Shown: positions 35,925-44,270, counted from the stretch's first letter. The stretch: DNA of 64,000 bases from Streptomyces sp. Y2F8-2 (GCF_014905555.1 NZ_BNGS01000002.1:806001-870000), one strand, 5' to 3'. The notes: generated by a model from the letters alone, not told the origin. Numbers and translations are program-made.

Positions 35925-37280
35925 CTACACCACCGTCAGCCGACGGTCGGGAAGGTGACCGGTGAGTGCGACGGTCGGGCCGTGGGACAGCACGGAGGGG
36001 TCCGGTACGGCGGAGGGGATCGTGATGTCGGCCGCGATCGCGCGGTCCTGCGCGCCGGGCGGCGGCGGGAAGGGAGCGGCGGTCTCGATCAGGTGCCGGT
36101 AGTAGTCGAGCGCCTTGGCCATGTCGACGGTGACCGCTGCGGTGACCCGGCCCTGATAGCCGTAGACCATCGCCAGACGGCGGGCCTCCAGGGAGCCCTG
36201 GGCGATGACCACGTGGTCGGAATAGGTGGGCACGCCCACCGACTTGATGTTGAGCCCGAACTGGGTCGACCAGAAGACCGGGATGGCCAGGTGCGGGCGC
36301 TGCAGCGGTCCGGGGTTGACCATGTTGTGGGCCGCCACCTGGGCCTGCTCGACCGCGTTGCCCCAGTGCTCCAGCGACAGCATCTGGTAGCCGAACAGCG
36401 GGTGGGGGAAGCGGGAGACGTCGCCGGCCACGAAGACATCGTCGGTGACGATCCCGTACATGTTGAAAGCCCGGCAGCCAGCGTCGCAGGCGATGCCGCG
36501 CGGGCCCGCCGCCAGCCCCGACTCCGCCAGCCACTCCACATTGCGGATCGCCCCCAGGGCCACGACGCACACGTCCGCCTCGACGCGGCTGCCGTCGGAC
36601 AGCTGCGCGCCGATGAAGCTGCCGTTGCCGTTCAGGGCGGTGACCGTCACCCCGGTGCGCAGGTCCACGCCGTGGTTGCGCTGCATGACGGCCGCGAGCT
36701 TCGACAGGGTGCCGCCGAGCGCGCCCACCAGGGGTGCGGGACCGCGTTCGGCGACGGTCACCTCAAGGCCCAGTTCCCGGCAGGCCGAGGCGATCTCCGA
36801 GCCGGTGAAGCCGCCGCCGATCACCAGCACCCGCTCCGGCCTCGCGGCCAGCCGCTCGGCCAGTCCCGCGCCGTCCTCGCGCGTGCGCAGGGTGAACACC
36901 CCGTCCAGGGCGCCTTCCTCCGGATTGGGCCAGGGCCGCGCGCGGGTCCCGGTCGCGATCAGCAGCCGGTCGTAGGGCAGGGACTCACCGTCTTCGAGCG
37001 ACACCTGTTTCGCCAGCAGGTCCACACCGGTGGCGCGCACGCCGAGGCGCCACTCGGCGTCCGGGTCCCGCCGCATCGGCAGCTCGAGGGTGTCCGCCGC
37101 CGCCTGGCCCAGCAGCACCTGCTTGGACAGCGGCGGCCGGTCGTAGGGCGCATGGGGCTCGTCCCCCACCACCGTCAGTGAACCCGTGAATCCTTCCTCG
37201 CGCAGCGCCTCGGCTGCTCTCAGCCCGGCCAGCGAGGCGCCGACGATGACGATGCGGCCGCCTTTCAGGTCACCGGGCAC
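35925..37280 (-). CDS. FAD-dependent ferredoxin reductase
   Basis: A 451-residue flavoprotein that should pass electrons from NAD(P)H to the neighbouring ferredoxin. The FAD site is IVIVGASLAGLRAAEAL at the N-terminus, the NAD(P)H site VLVIGGGFTGSEIA at about residue 148, and the second FAD motif VFVAGDVSRFP at about 285. A C-terminal domain of about 120 residues is typical of the putidaredoxin reductase family; the last 30 are extra. The start overlaps the ferredoxin gene by 11 bases and the P450 follows after 28 bases. Confidence 0.9.
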   Translation of the reverse strand: MPGDLKGGRIVIVGASLAGLRAAEALREEGFTGSLTVVGDEPHAPYDRPPLSKQVLLGQAAADTLELPMRRDPDAEWRLGVRATGVDLLAKQVSLEDGESLPYDRLLIATGTRARPWPNPEEGALDGVFTLRTREDGAGLAERLAARPERVLVIGGGFTGSEIASACRELGLEVTVAERGPAPLVGALGGTLSKLAAVMQRNHGVDLRTGVTVTALNGNGSFIGAQLSDGSRVEADVCVVALGAIRNVEWLAESGLAAGPRGIACDAGCRAFNMYGIVTDDVFVAGDVSRFPHPLFGYQMLSLEHWGNAVEQAQVAAHNMVNPGPLQRPHLAIPVFWSTQFGLNIKSVGVPTYSDHVVIAQGSLEARRLAMVYGYQGRVTAAVTVDMAKALDYYRHLIETAAPFPPPPGAQDRAIAADITIPSAVPDPSVLSHGPTVALTGHLPDRRLTVV

Positions 37281-37506
37281 CGGTGCTCACCTCTTCCCCC
37301 AGGAGGATCGCCTGCACCGGACACGCGGCCGCGGCCTGGCGCACATGCTCCACCTGATCGTCAGGCACGGCCGTGGCGTACAGCAGCCCCTCCTCGCCGT
37401 GCAGCTCGAACACCTCCGGCGCGAGGAACACGCACTGCGCATAGCCCTGGCAGCGTGTGAGGTCGACAACGGTCCGCATCTCCACCACTTCTTCCTCCGT
37501 TGTCAC
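37270..37506 (-). CDS. Small [3Fe-4S]-type ferredoxin
   Basis: A 78-residue electron carrier. Cysteines in CQGYAQC and the final ACPVQAI are three of the ligands; the usual fourth cysteine of 4Fe-4S proteins is not seen, as in P450-linked [3Fe-4S] ferredoxins. It heads the operon with the reductase and P450. GTG 37506 has AGGAGG a few bases upstream; ATG 37479 would also keep all cysteines. Confidence 0.9.
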   Translation of the reverse strand: MTTEEEVVEMRTVVDLTRCQGYAQCVFLAPEVFELHGEEGLLYATAVPDDQVEHVRQAAAACPVQAILLGEEVSTGAR

Positions 37507-37546
37507 ACCCCCCTCCTCTCCAGCATGGGGCCAGAGCTGAGTCCCT

Positions 37547-37563
37547 GCATGCGGCCTGCATGC
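37547..37563. promoter_or_regulatory. Inverted repeat GCATGC-N5-GCATGC before the ferredoxin operon
   Basis: Palindromic hexamers 41 bases upstream of the ferredoxin start; a possible operator for an unidentified regulator. Confidence 0.35.
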
Positions 37564-37717
37564 CTTGTGATCGAGAGCTGGTATTCGGGCCGGCAGGGCG
37601 AGGGGGAAGGAGATGAACTCCCGGCAACGACGCTCCAGTTACTGAGAAGCGTTCAGGTGCGTCTCCTTCGACCAGGTGGTCCGGGTGACCCGAGTCACTG
37701 TCACCGTCACCCCATTT

Positions 37718-37768
37718 CCATACGTCGTATGGTTATCCTGGCAGGGCGATTCCATACAACGTATGGAA
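37718..37768. promoter_or_regulatory. Paired operators CCATAC-N3-GTATGG
   Basis: CCATACGTCGTATGG (37718-37732) and TTCCATACAACGTATGGAA (37750-37768), centres about 34 bases apart. The same 15-bp palindrome occurs four times around the TetR and CYP102 starts (44143-44270), so the TetR repressor probably controls the secreted-protein gene at 37863, and perhaps the divergent P450 operon. Confidence 0.7.
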
Positions 37769-37862
37769 CTGCTTGACGGACAACGCCACACAACGCCAGG
37801 CGCCTCACATCGCCTGCAAAAGCAGCCGTTGGTGCAGATCGCACCAACCGGAAGGAAAGATC

Positions 37863-38330
37863 ATGAAGAAGCTCACGAAGCGGATTGCTGTCGCCGTTTC
37901 CTCCGTGGCGGTCGCGGGTGTCGCCGTTGTCGGTGCCGGGGGCACCGCTTCGGCCGCGACTCCCGCCTCTGTGCACGTCCAGCGGTCGGCCGAGGTCAAC
38001 CTCACCGACTACCGCTGGGACCACGGCGTGGGTTACCTGATCGAGCAGGGCTACTGCTGGGACGGAAAGCGTGGCTGGCACCACGACGACCATGTCGCCG
38101 GCTCCCTCTGGCACAGCCGCGACGGTCGCTGCTACCGCTGGGACGATGAGCGGCGCGGATGGAAGTCCGACAGGTCCTACCGGCTCGACTGGAACCGCTA
38201 CGAGAGCGACGGCCGGGGCTGGGACCACCATCCCTGGAATCGCGGTGACCGGGACTACTTCGGCTGGGACCACTACGACCGGAACCACGGTGGCTGGGAC
38301 CACTACGACCGGAACCACGGTGACCAATAG
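37863..38330 (+). CDS. Secreted Trp/Asp/His/Tyr-rich protein of unknown function
   Basis: A 155-residue protein with a clear signal peptide (MKKLTKRIAVAVSSVAVAGV and onward, cut near TASA-ATPA). The mature part has two cysteines (GYCWDG, GRCYRW) and ends in a stretch dominated by W, D, H, Y and R with the unit GWDHYDRNHG twice. I do not recognise a family. GGAAGGAAAG gives a good ribosome site for ATG 37863. The paired TetR-type operators 95-145 bases upstream suggest it is induced together with the CYP102 enzyme. Confidence 0.75.
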   Translation: MKKLTKRIAVAVSSVAVAGVAVVGAGGTASAATPASVHVQRSAEVNLTDYRWDHGVGYLIEQGYCWDGKRGWHHDDHVAGSLWHSRDGRCYRWDDERRGWKSDRSYRLDWNRYESDGRGWDHHPWNRGDRDYFGWDHYDRNHGGWDHYDRNHGDQ

Positions 38331-38673
38331 GACGGGTCCCGCCTGTGCCCCTGAGCGGAGGCTGTACCCCTCGCCTTGATGCCTGTCGGCGGCAGGGATG
38401 CGACCGCTGGTCACGGATCAGCGGTCCCCTGCCCGCCGCCCGGGCGGGTGATCCAGCGAGGGCCTGCTCCCTGCTCCCCTCTGAACCTGCCTGCGGCACC
38501 ACCTCGTGCCACAGGCGCGCGTCGCCCAACTGCCGCGACGCCACGACCCGCGCGGTCCGCCGATGCTGTCCGGCGCCCGGGCCCTGCTGAACACCTCCTG
38601 ATTCGATGCGTGCTTGTCGCCACGAGCGCCGGGGCGCAGCCGAGGCAAGGAGGGTGCCTTGGAGTGAATGCCC
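38331..38673. other. 343-base region without a recognised gene
   Basis: Between the secreted protein and the first SsgA-like gene. Short open frames exist on both strands but none has a start with a ribosome site or a known motif. The last 30 bases carry the AAGGAGGG and GGAG sites used by the SsgA-like gene. Confidence 0.45.
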
Positions 38674-39093
38674 ATGGAGTCTTCGAGGACCGTGGTTCGG
38701 GCGGTGATCGCGCAGCTCGTCGTCTCGCGCACCTACACACAGCCCTTGTGCATGCGGCTGCGGTACGAGCCTGCTGATCCCTACGTCGTCCGTGCCGCCT
38801 TTTTCGTCCACAGCGACGAGCCGGTCGAATGGGTCCTGGGGCGGGATCTTCTGGCTGACGGTCTGGAGGGTTCCGCAGGTTACGCGGACGTCCGGATCTG
38901 GTCGGCCGCAGGGCGGGGTGACGAGTCGATCTACATCGCCCTCGGTTCTTCCGGAGGCACCGCCTTGCTCGAGGTCCCCGTGCAGGACATCTCGTCCTTC
39001 CTTCAGGACACCCAGGCTTTGGTGCCACGGGGTACCGAGTCCGGACTCATCGACTGGGATGCCGAACTGGCACACCTCCTCCCCCGAGGCTGA
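38674..39093 (+). CDS. SsgA-like sporulation/cell-division protein
   Basis: A 139-residue protein of the SsgA/SsgB family, which is found only in morphologically complex actinobacteria and helps place septa and wall remodelling during sporulation. Family landmarks: LRYEPADPYVVRAAFFVHSD, VEWVLGRDLLADGLEG and GDVRIW-like ADVRIW. ATG 38674 has GGAG nine bases upstream; ATG 38668 is also open. A second, similar gene lies at 40016. Confidence 0.9.
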   Translation: MESSRTVVRAVIAQLVVSRTYTQPLCMRLRYEPADPYVVRAAFFVHSDEPVEWVLGRDLLADGLEGSAGYADVRIWSAAGRGDESIYIALGSSGGTALLEVPVQDISSFLQDTQALVPRGTESGLIDWDAELAHLLPRG

Positions 39094-39133
39094 CCGCCGA
39101 CCATCCGTGCTCAGAAGTAAAGGAACCAGTGTC

Positions 39134-39463
39134 ATGCCCCAGTACCAGCTTCGCGTCTACACCCTGCGCAGCTCCGACGCGCTCTCCGCCTACAAGAAGA
39201 TCTGGGCCCAGCACATTCCCGGTATGGCCAAGCACCGGATCACCACCCACGGCGTCTGGACGGTGCCCGCGGCGCCCGGAAGCGACACCCCCCGGCTGTA
39301 CGCCCTCGTTTCCTACAAGGACGCCGAGGACGTGCAGGAGCGGCTGGAGGCATACCTGTCGAGTCCTGAATTCCGCGCGGACATGGAGGGCTTCGACATC
39401 AAAGAGATCGTCGGCCTCGACGAGACCCTGCTGACGCCCACCGTGGACTCTCCCTTGCGCTGA
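39134..39463 (+). CDS. NIPSNAP-family protein
   Basis: A 109-residue alpha/beta-barrel protein (YQLRVYTLRSSDALSAYKKI, LYALVSYKDAEDVQERL) of the NIPSNAP/dimeric ferredoxin-like superfamily. The biochemical role of bacterial members is unclear. ATG 39134 follows AAAGGA. It begins 40 bases after the first SsgA-like gene and is likely cotranscribed with it. Confidence 0.85.
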   Translation: MPQYQLRVYTLRSSDALSAYKKIWAQHIPGMAKHRITTHGVWTVPAAPGSDTPRLYALVSYKDAEDVQERLEAYLSSPEFRADMEGFDIKEIVGLDETLLTPTVDSPLR

Positions 39464-39477
39464 CGATCGGCCTGCGA

Positions 39478-39611
39478 CGAGTGACGCGGCCAGAAGGGCC
39501 GGTATCCGGCGGCCCTGCGATGGTGGTTCCGGTGTCGTCGATGGCGACCCACCAGTGGTGGCCCTTGCCGGCATCGATACCGACCCATAAGCAGGGCACC
39601 TGTGTGGTCAT
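39478..39611 (-). mobile_element. IS110-family transposase N-terminal remnant
   Basis: The minus strand from ATG 39611 reads MTTQVPCLWVGIDAGKGHHW then VAIDDTGTTIAG, the start of an IS110 (DEDD) transposase with its first aspartate. After about 40 residues the similarity stops; the C-terminal serine domain is absent. It is a dead scrap between the SsgA-like genes. Confidence 0.75.
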
Positions 39612-40015
39612 GTGCGTCTCCTCGGACTCGGACAGCGTGCCGTTCCGGTCCAAGGACGGCTCTGCCCTGCGTGACCGGGCCCCGGCAACCACGGCCCGCG
39701 TCGAGGTGGGGACCGTGACGAGTCGGTTCACTACAACCACGACCGGTACAGCGTCGATCGCTGACACCAAGGGCGCCCTTTGTCCGGCAACCACCGTTGG
39801 CCACATCTCCGTGATGGCCCCGGCCGGCAGTGGTGGCCTCGCCTGCTCCCGTCGGCTGGGCGCCCTTGCGACGGCACGAAGAACTGCTCCTGCGGGTGTC
39901 ACCGTGCCGCCCCCGGTCCTCGCAGTAACCGCGTCTCTGTGCAGCCCCTTTGAATCCGACGACAGCCCTTCCGGTGGCCCTCCCCGGATGACTCGAAGCA
40001 CCAGGAGTATGACCA
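39612..40015. other. 404-base region upstream of the IS110 scrap
   Basis: No gene recognised on either strand. It may contain part of the IS110 left end, where intact elements encode their guide RNA, but no element boundary can be seen. The end contains AGGAG for the GTG at 40016. Confidence 0.4.
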
Positions 40016-40441
40016 GTGAAGTCATTGAGAACTGTGATCCAGAGGCTACCTGTGAAGCTTGTCGGCATGCATGCGACGTCCTTGCCCATGATCATGAACC
40101 TGCGGTACGAGCCGAGTGATCCCTATGCGGTCCATGCCGCATTCACCACCGATGTCGACAGCGACGAGCCGGTGGAATGGATCACCGGGCGCGATTTGCT
40201 GATCGACGGTCTGGAGGGCCCCGCCGGCGAGGGAGACGTTCGCATATGGCCCACCGGCGAGGAGGGCAGCCGCGATTTGTACATCCTTCTCAACCCGCCG
40301 TCCGGTACGGCCCTGCTCAAGGCCCCAGCGCAGGAATTCAAGGCGTTCCTGCAGGAAACGGAGGCAGTGGTGCCCCGGGGGGCCGAGCTCGGCCACAGCG
40401 ACTTCGACCCGTTGCTGACGCACTTCCTCGCCGAAGGGTGA
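40016..40441 (+). CDS. Second SsgA-like sporulation/cell-division protein
   Basis: A 141-residue paralogue of the gene at 38674, with the same landmarks (LRYEPSDPYAVHAAF, DEPVEWITGRDLLIDGLEG, GDVRIWPTGEEG) and a C-terminus LTHFLAEG. About half of the residues are the same, so the pair looks like a local duplication later separated by an IS110 insertion. GTG 40016 follows AGGAG by nine bases. Which stage of septation it serves is not known. Confidence 0.9.
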   Translation: MKSLRTVIQRLPVKLVGMHATSLPMIMNLRYEPSDPYAVHAAFTTDVDSDEPVEWITGRDLLIDGLEGPAGEGDVRIWPTGEEGSRDLYILLNPPSGTALLKAPAQEFKAFLQETEAVVPRGAELGHSDFDPLLTHFLAEG

Positions 40442-40816
40442 GTCCTGTCAGGGTGCGACCCGAGGCAGGCACACGGACGTCTGCGCCTCGGTGTTCACCG
40501 CCATGGTGAGTGGATATCCGCAGTCGGGGCGTCGAGGGCGGCCGGGTCGATGCCGGCCTCGGTCAGGATGTTCGCCGCGACTCCGCGGCCGACCCGCCCC
40601 GGTGAGACCAGCCGTCACGCGGCAACCCGCTACCTGCGTCGCATCGCCCACCTTCCCGCGCTCCGTAGCTCGCCGCTCATCGGCAGGCTCTGCCGCAGGG
40701 ACGCACCTGAAGGCGTTTACGTCGTCGTGGTGCGCCCTGCAGCGGAAGTCTGGCCGCCGTTTGTCCGCTTCGCGCTCGCCCCGCAAGCCCGCTGGTGGAC
40801 GACGGCCGAGTTGGGG
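40442..40816. other. 375-base region with unplaced fragments
   Basis: No intact gene. The minus strand at about 40600-40500 reads ANILTEAGIDPAALD, which looks like coding sequence from a lost gene that I cannot name. The remainder is featureless. Confidence 0.35.
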
Positions 40817-41461
40817 TCAGCCGGAGTGCTGGCCGAACCTGCTGAACTGCTCGACTCATGGATGGCTACTGGGACGGGCGGCTGCCCGACGAAGAAACGC
40901 TCGAAGAACAGCGGCCCGGCGGTGGCCATGGCGAATGGTCGGGGGTGACGTCGAGCCGGAGCTGGCCGCGCTCGACGGCTGTGGTAACCGCGGGACACAG
41001 GGCGTCGGCGATCTGGTTCAGCAGTGACTCCCGAAGGCGGCGCATACCTTCGTCGTGCCGTGAGCTCCCGAGGACCGCGGCAAGGACGGCCCCCGATTGC
41101 TCGTCGTCCCAACGCTCGGCGAGCACGTTTAGACGGTAGATGAGCTCCGCTCGCGGATCGTTGCCGAAGCGGCCCGAAGCTCCTCGGGTACCGGAGGGAG
41201 AGGGGGCATGCCGGCCTCCAACGCGGCCAGGCGGAGGTCGAGAAGGCTCGGCCAGTGCCGGTAGACGGTTGTCCTGCCCACGCCGGCACGAGTCGCAACC
41301 GTTTGATGTGTCACGGCCTCCAGCCCACCTTCCGTGAGCAACGCGGTGGCCGCCGCGACCATGGCCTCACGACTGCGCAATAGACGCGGATCTGTTCGAT
41401 CTTCCGCCTGGTACACCTTCCGCTGATAGAACCCGAGTCGCAGCCACGATGGGACATCCAT
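40817..41461 (-). pseudogene. TetR-family regulator with several frameshifts
   Basis: From ATG 41461 the frame gives a normal TetR helix-turn-helix (LLTEGGLEAVTHQTVATRAG, VGRTTVYRHWPSLLDLR) and stops early. The remainder continues in other frames: AELIYRLNVLAERWDDEQSG, then AMATAGPLFFERFFVGQPPV, then EQFSRFGQHSG stop at 40817. Three one-base changes (near 41165, 40945 and 40865) would restore one gene of about 215 residues. It lies downstream of the MFS exporter on the same strand and probably once regulated it. Confidence 0.8.
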
Positions 41462-41536
41462 TGCGCAGGGGAGGGGAGCCGCAAAGACCCTGTTCGCCCC
41501 CCTCGAAGGTGGGCCCTAAAAGCACTGCTTGTCCCA

Positions 41537-43045
41537 CTACATGTGCACGACGGATGCAGCGTTCCCGTTCTGCTGGGGCACACCCCGGCGGTAGAGCAGG
41601 GCGGTGACGACCAGGCCGGTGACGAAGACGGCCGCCGACCACCAGTAGGCCGTGGAATAGCCCTCCAGGCCGGCCTGAGCCAGCACGCCGGGGTTCTTGG
41701 GATTGCGGCCGGAGAGGTAGCCGGTGGCGGCGTCGGAGGCCATCGTGCTGAGCAAGGCGATGCCAATGGAGCCGCCCACCTGCTGAAGCGTATTGACAGC
41801 GGCCGACGCAACGCCGGCATCGGCGGCCGCCACCCCGGAGGTCGCCAGGCTCATGGCGGGCGCGATGACCGTGCCCAGCCCGATGCCGACGAGTACCAGC
41901 TGGGGCAGTACCTGCGTCACGTATCCGCTGTTCAGGTCCAGCTTGGTCATCCAGATCAGCCCGGCGGCCGCAATGGCCATGCCCAGCGGGACCACCGGCG
42001 TCGGTCCTACGCGCGCCACCAGGACGTTGTTCGCCGCCGCGGAGGCGGACGACGAGGCCACGATCAGGGGCAGGAAGGCGAAGCCGGTGTCCAGAGCGCT
42101 GCAGCCGAGGCTCTGCTGCAGGTAGTAGGTCAGGAACAGGAACACGCCGAACATGCCCGCGCCGGTGACGAAGAGGGCGGCGAAGGAGGCACCGCGGTTA
42201 CGGTCCAGCAGGACCCGCAGGGGCAGCAGCGGAGACGCCGCCCTGCTCTGCCACCGGGCGAAGACGGCCACCAGTACGGCGCCGACTGCCAGCATGCCCC
42301 AGGTCGCCACCGAGCCCCAGCCGTGCGTTTCGGCGTTCGAGAACCCGTAGACCAGGCAGAACAGTCCGATGGAGGCCAGCAGAGTGCCGGGGACGTCGAG
42401 CTTGGAGGTCGTGTCACGCGGGGTGCGGTGCAGCAGGGCTGCCCCACCGACGAACGCCACCACCGCGAAGATCACGTTGACGTACATGGTCCAGCGCCAG
42501 TCCAGGTACTGGGTCAGCACGCCGCCGAGGATCAGGCCGATGGCTCCGCCGGCACCGGCGACCGATCCCGCGACAGTGAAAGCTTTCGCCCGCTCGCGCG
42601 GATCGGTGAAGGTGGTCATCAGGACCGACAGGGCCGACGGGGCCAGCAGGGCGGCGAACAGGCCCTGGACGGCGCGCGCGATGACGAGCATGGCGAAACC
42701 GTTCGCCGCGCCTGCCACCATGGAAGCGGCCGCGAAGCCGGCCAGACCCACCAGGAACGTCACCTTCTGCCCGACGAGGTCTGCGACCCTGCCGCCGAGC
42801 AGCAGCAGGCTGCCGAAGGCCAGCGCATAGGCGGTGACCACCCACTGCCGGTCGGCGTCCGAGAAGCCCAGGTCGTGCTGGGCGGACGGCAGGGCGATGT
42901 TCACGATGGTGCCGTCGAGGACACCCATCAGCATCGACAGGGAAATGACCAACAGAATCCACCAGCGACGCCGGTGCGACAGGTCGGGCACATTCTCAGC
43001 TGTGGTCTCGGCGCCGCAAGCAGCGACGGTGGCGTTCTGGGACAT
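41537..43045 (-). CDS. MFS drug exporter, DHA2 (EmrB/QacA) family
   Basis: A 502-residue exporter with 14 predicted helices. Motif A-like GGRVADLVGQKV follows helix 2, motif C GSVAGAGGAIGLILGGVL is in helix 5, and helix 1 has LDGTIVNIALP, all typical of drug:H+ antiporters. ATG 43045 has GGAGG about ten bases upstream; the frame stays open to 43123. The broken TetR gene lies just downstream, and the intact TetR at 43445 lies upstream on the same strand beyond a folded region, so control may have passed to the latter. Confidence 0.9.
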   Translation of the reverse strand: MSQNATVAACGAETTAENVPDLSHRRRWWILLVISLSMLMGVLDGTIVNIALPSAQHDLGFSDADRQWVVTAYALAFGSLLLLGGRVADLVGQKVTFLVGLAGFAAASMVAGAANGFAMLVIARAVQGLFAALLAPSALSVLMTTFTDPRERAKAFTVAGSVAGAGGAIGLILGGVLTQYLDWRWTMYVNVIFAVVAFVGGAALLHRTPRDTTSKLDVPGTLLASIGLFCLVYGFSNAETHGWGSVATWGMLAVGAVLVAVFARWQSRAASPLLPLRVLLDRNRGASFAALFVTGAGMFGVFLFLTYYLQQSLGCSALDTGFAFLPLIVASSSASAAANNVLVARVGPTPVVPLGMAIAAAGLIWMTKLDLNSGYVTQVLPQLVLVGIGLGTVIAPAMSLATSGVAAADAGVASAAVNTLQQVGGSIGIALLSTMASDAATGYLSGRNPKNPGVLAQAGLEGYSTAYWWSAAVFVTGLVVTALLYRRGVPQQNGNAASVVHM

Positions 43046-43318
43046 GGGGGCAGTCCTCCGGACAGCGAATGGGGGATGGAGGAAGAGAGAAAAGAACGGA
43101 TCGAGAGATCGGGTAGGTCTCATCCGGTACGGGGCGACACTTCGCGCTCACGGGCGGGAGCACTCGGCGGCGTAGCCGCCTCGGTGAACGCGGATGATGC
43201 AGCTCGACGAGGCCGACGGTCTCCCCCTCAGGAGGGAGACCAGGAACAAGCCGACGACCATGGTCATTTCACGGTTCAGCGTCGGCATGCGGCTGCCGTG
43301 TAGAGGCTGGATGTGGAA

Positions 43319-43357
43319 CCACCCCGCCGGGCGGTCTCACCCGATGTGACGGGGTGG
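43319..43357. terminator. Hairpin CCACCCCG / CGGGGTGG
   Basis: An 8-bp perfect stem between the TetR gene end and the MFS gene start; possible terminator for the TetR transcript. Confidence 0.5.
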
Positions 43358-43370
43358 CTCCCGTGTGTCG

Positions 43371-43438
43371 CAGCCTGAGATCGCCCGACTGCGGGCGCGC
43401 CTCAGGCGCCAGCGCCTGGGGCGCAGCGTCTCAGGCTG
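43371..43438. other. Cloverleaf-like nested inverted repeats
   Basis: Outer arms CAGCCTGAGA (43371-43380) and TCTCAGGCTG (43429-43438) enclose two further perfect hairpins: CGCCCG/CGGGCG (43382-43397) and CGCC-CAGGCGC/GCGCCTG-GGCG (43398-43423). The 68-base element folds as a three-way junction on either strand. It starts six bases after the TetR stop, so it may be a terminator, but the design is richer than usual. Confidence 0.7.
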
Positions 43439-43444
43439 ACTAGC

Positions 43445-44146
43445 TCAATGGCCGGCATGCCGGCCGTCACGACCGGCGGTGAGGCGGCTTTCCAGGCCCG
43501 TGATCAGCGTGTCCATCACGAGGCGGAACATGTGGTCCTGGTCAGGGCCTTCGGGGGCCGCACTCGTAGAGCCAGGGTCTGCGTCCGCGGCCCCGTCTTC
43601 GTCGGATTCAGGGCCGTGGGACTTGAGGGTCGACCACTGATGGAGAGCGCCGTTTAGTTCTGCGGTGAGGACACCGATGACGACGGCGACCATCAGCGCG
43701 GCGATCTCCGAGACCTCTGACTGCGGCACACCGGCAGCGGCCACGATGGCGGTGAGGGCGGTCCAGAACGGGTCGTCGGGCTGGATGAAGTCCGGCTGGT
43801 GGCTGAACGAGTACGCCAGCAGCTTAGGGTGACGGTGCGCCAGCGTCCGGAAGTCCGTGGCGAGCAGACGGATCCGCTCCTGCCAGGGAGCGTCCTCCAG
43901 GGTCACGGTGCGGAACTGCGCTCCGACCATTCTCGTCACGCCGCGCAGCACGGCTTCCTTGTTCGGCACGTGGTGGTACAGCGACATCGGGTTCGCGTCG
44001 AGCGCGGTGGCGAGTTTGCGCATGGTGAGCGCCTCGACCCCGTCCTCGTCGATGAGCCGCAGGGCGGCGGCATAGATCCCGGCCTCCGTCAGAGGCACGT
44101 CTCTCTTCCTCGTTCCCCGCGGGGGACGCCTCACCTTCTTTTCCAT
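43445..44146 (-). CDS. TetR-family repressor divergent from CYP102
   Basis: A 233-residue repressor with an N-terminal HTH (ALTMRKLATALDANPMSLYHH, V-NKEAVLRGV) and a TetR C-terminal ligand domain; a Glu/Asp/Ser-rich insert lies at about residues 180-205. The palindrome CCATACCCCGTACGG (44143-44157) overlaps its own ATG, and a second (44166-44180) follows, so it should repress itself. In Bacillus the related arrangement is known: Bm3R1, a TetR repressor, controls CYP102A1. A longer frame from GTG 44173 would start within the operator. Confidence 0.88.
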   Translation of the reverse strand: MEKKVRRPPRGTRKRDVPLTEAGIYAAALRLIDEDGVEALTMRKLATALDANPMSLYHHVPNKEAVLRGVTRMVGAQFRTVTLEDAPWQERIRLLATDFRTLAHRHPKLLAYSFSHQPDFIQPDDPFWTALTAIVAAAGVPQSEVSEIAALMVAVVIGVLTAELNGALHQWSTLKSHGPESDEDGAADADPGSTSAAPEGPDQDHMFRLVMDTLITGLESRLTAGRDGRHAGH

Positions 44147-44180
44147 ACCCCGTACGGTACCAGTTCCGTACACGGTACGG
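44143..44180. promoter_or_regulatory. Paired TetR operators at the repressor start
   Basis: CCATACCCCGTACGG (44143-44157) and CCGTACACGGTACGG (44166-44180), centres 23 bases apart, both fitting CCRTAC-N3-GTAYGG. Confidence 0.75.
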
Positions 44181-44232
44181 AAATGAGCTTCACCACAGCT
44201 TCACCCGGGCTACCGGGGTTGCGCTCCACTTT

Positions 44233-44270
44233 CCATACCCCGTATGGTTCAAGTTCCATACGACGTATGT
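44233..44270. promoter_or_regulatory. Paired TetR operators before CYP102
   Basis: CCATACCCCGTATGG (44233-44247) and CCATACGACGTATGT (44256-44270), centres 23 bases apart as in the pair before the repressor gene, 80-118 bases upstream of ATG 44351. Confidence 0.75.

Noticed and set aside
39612-40015. IS110 bridge RNA upstream of the transposase scrap
   Set aside because: No element end, guide loops or paired stems could be identified, and the transposase is truncated.
41129-41461. Short intact TetR protein of 110 residues
   Set aside because: It ends just after the DNA-binding domain and its missing part is visible in the other frames, so it is a broken gene.
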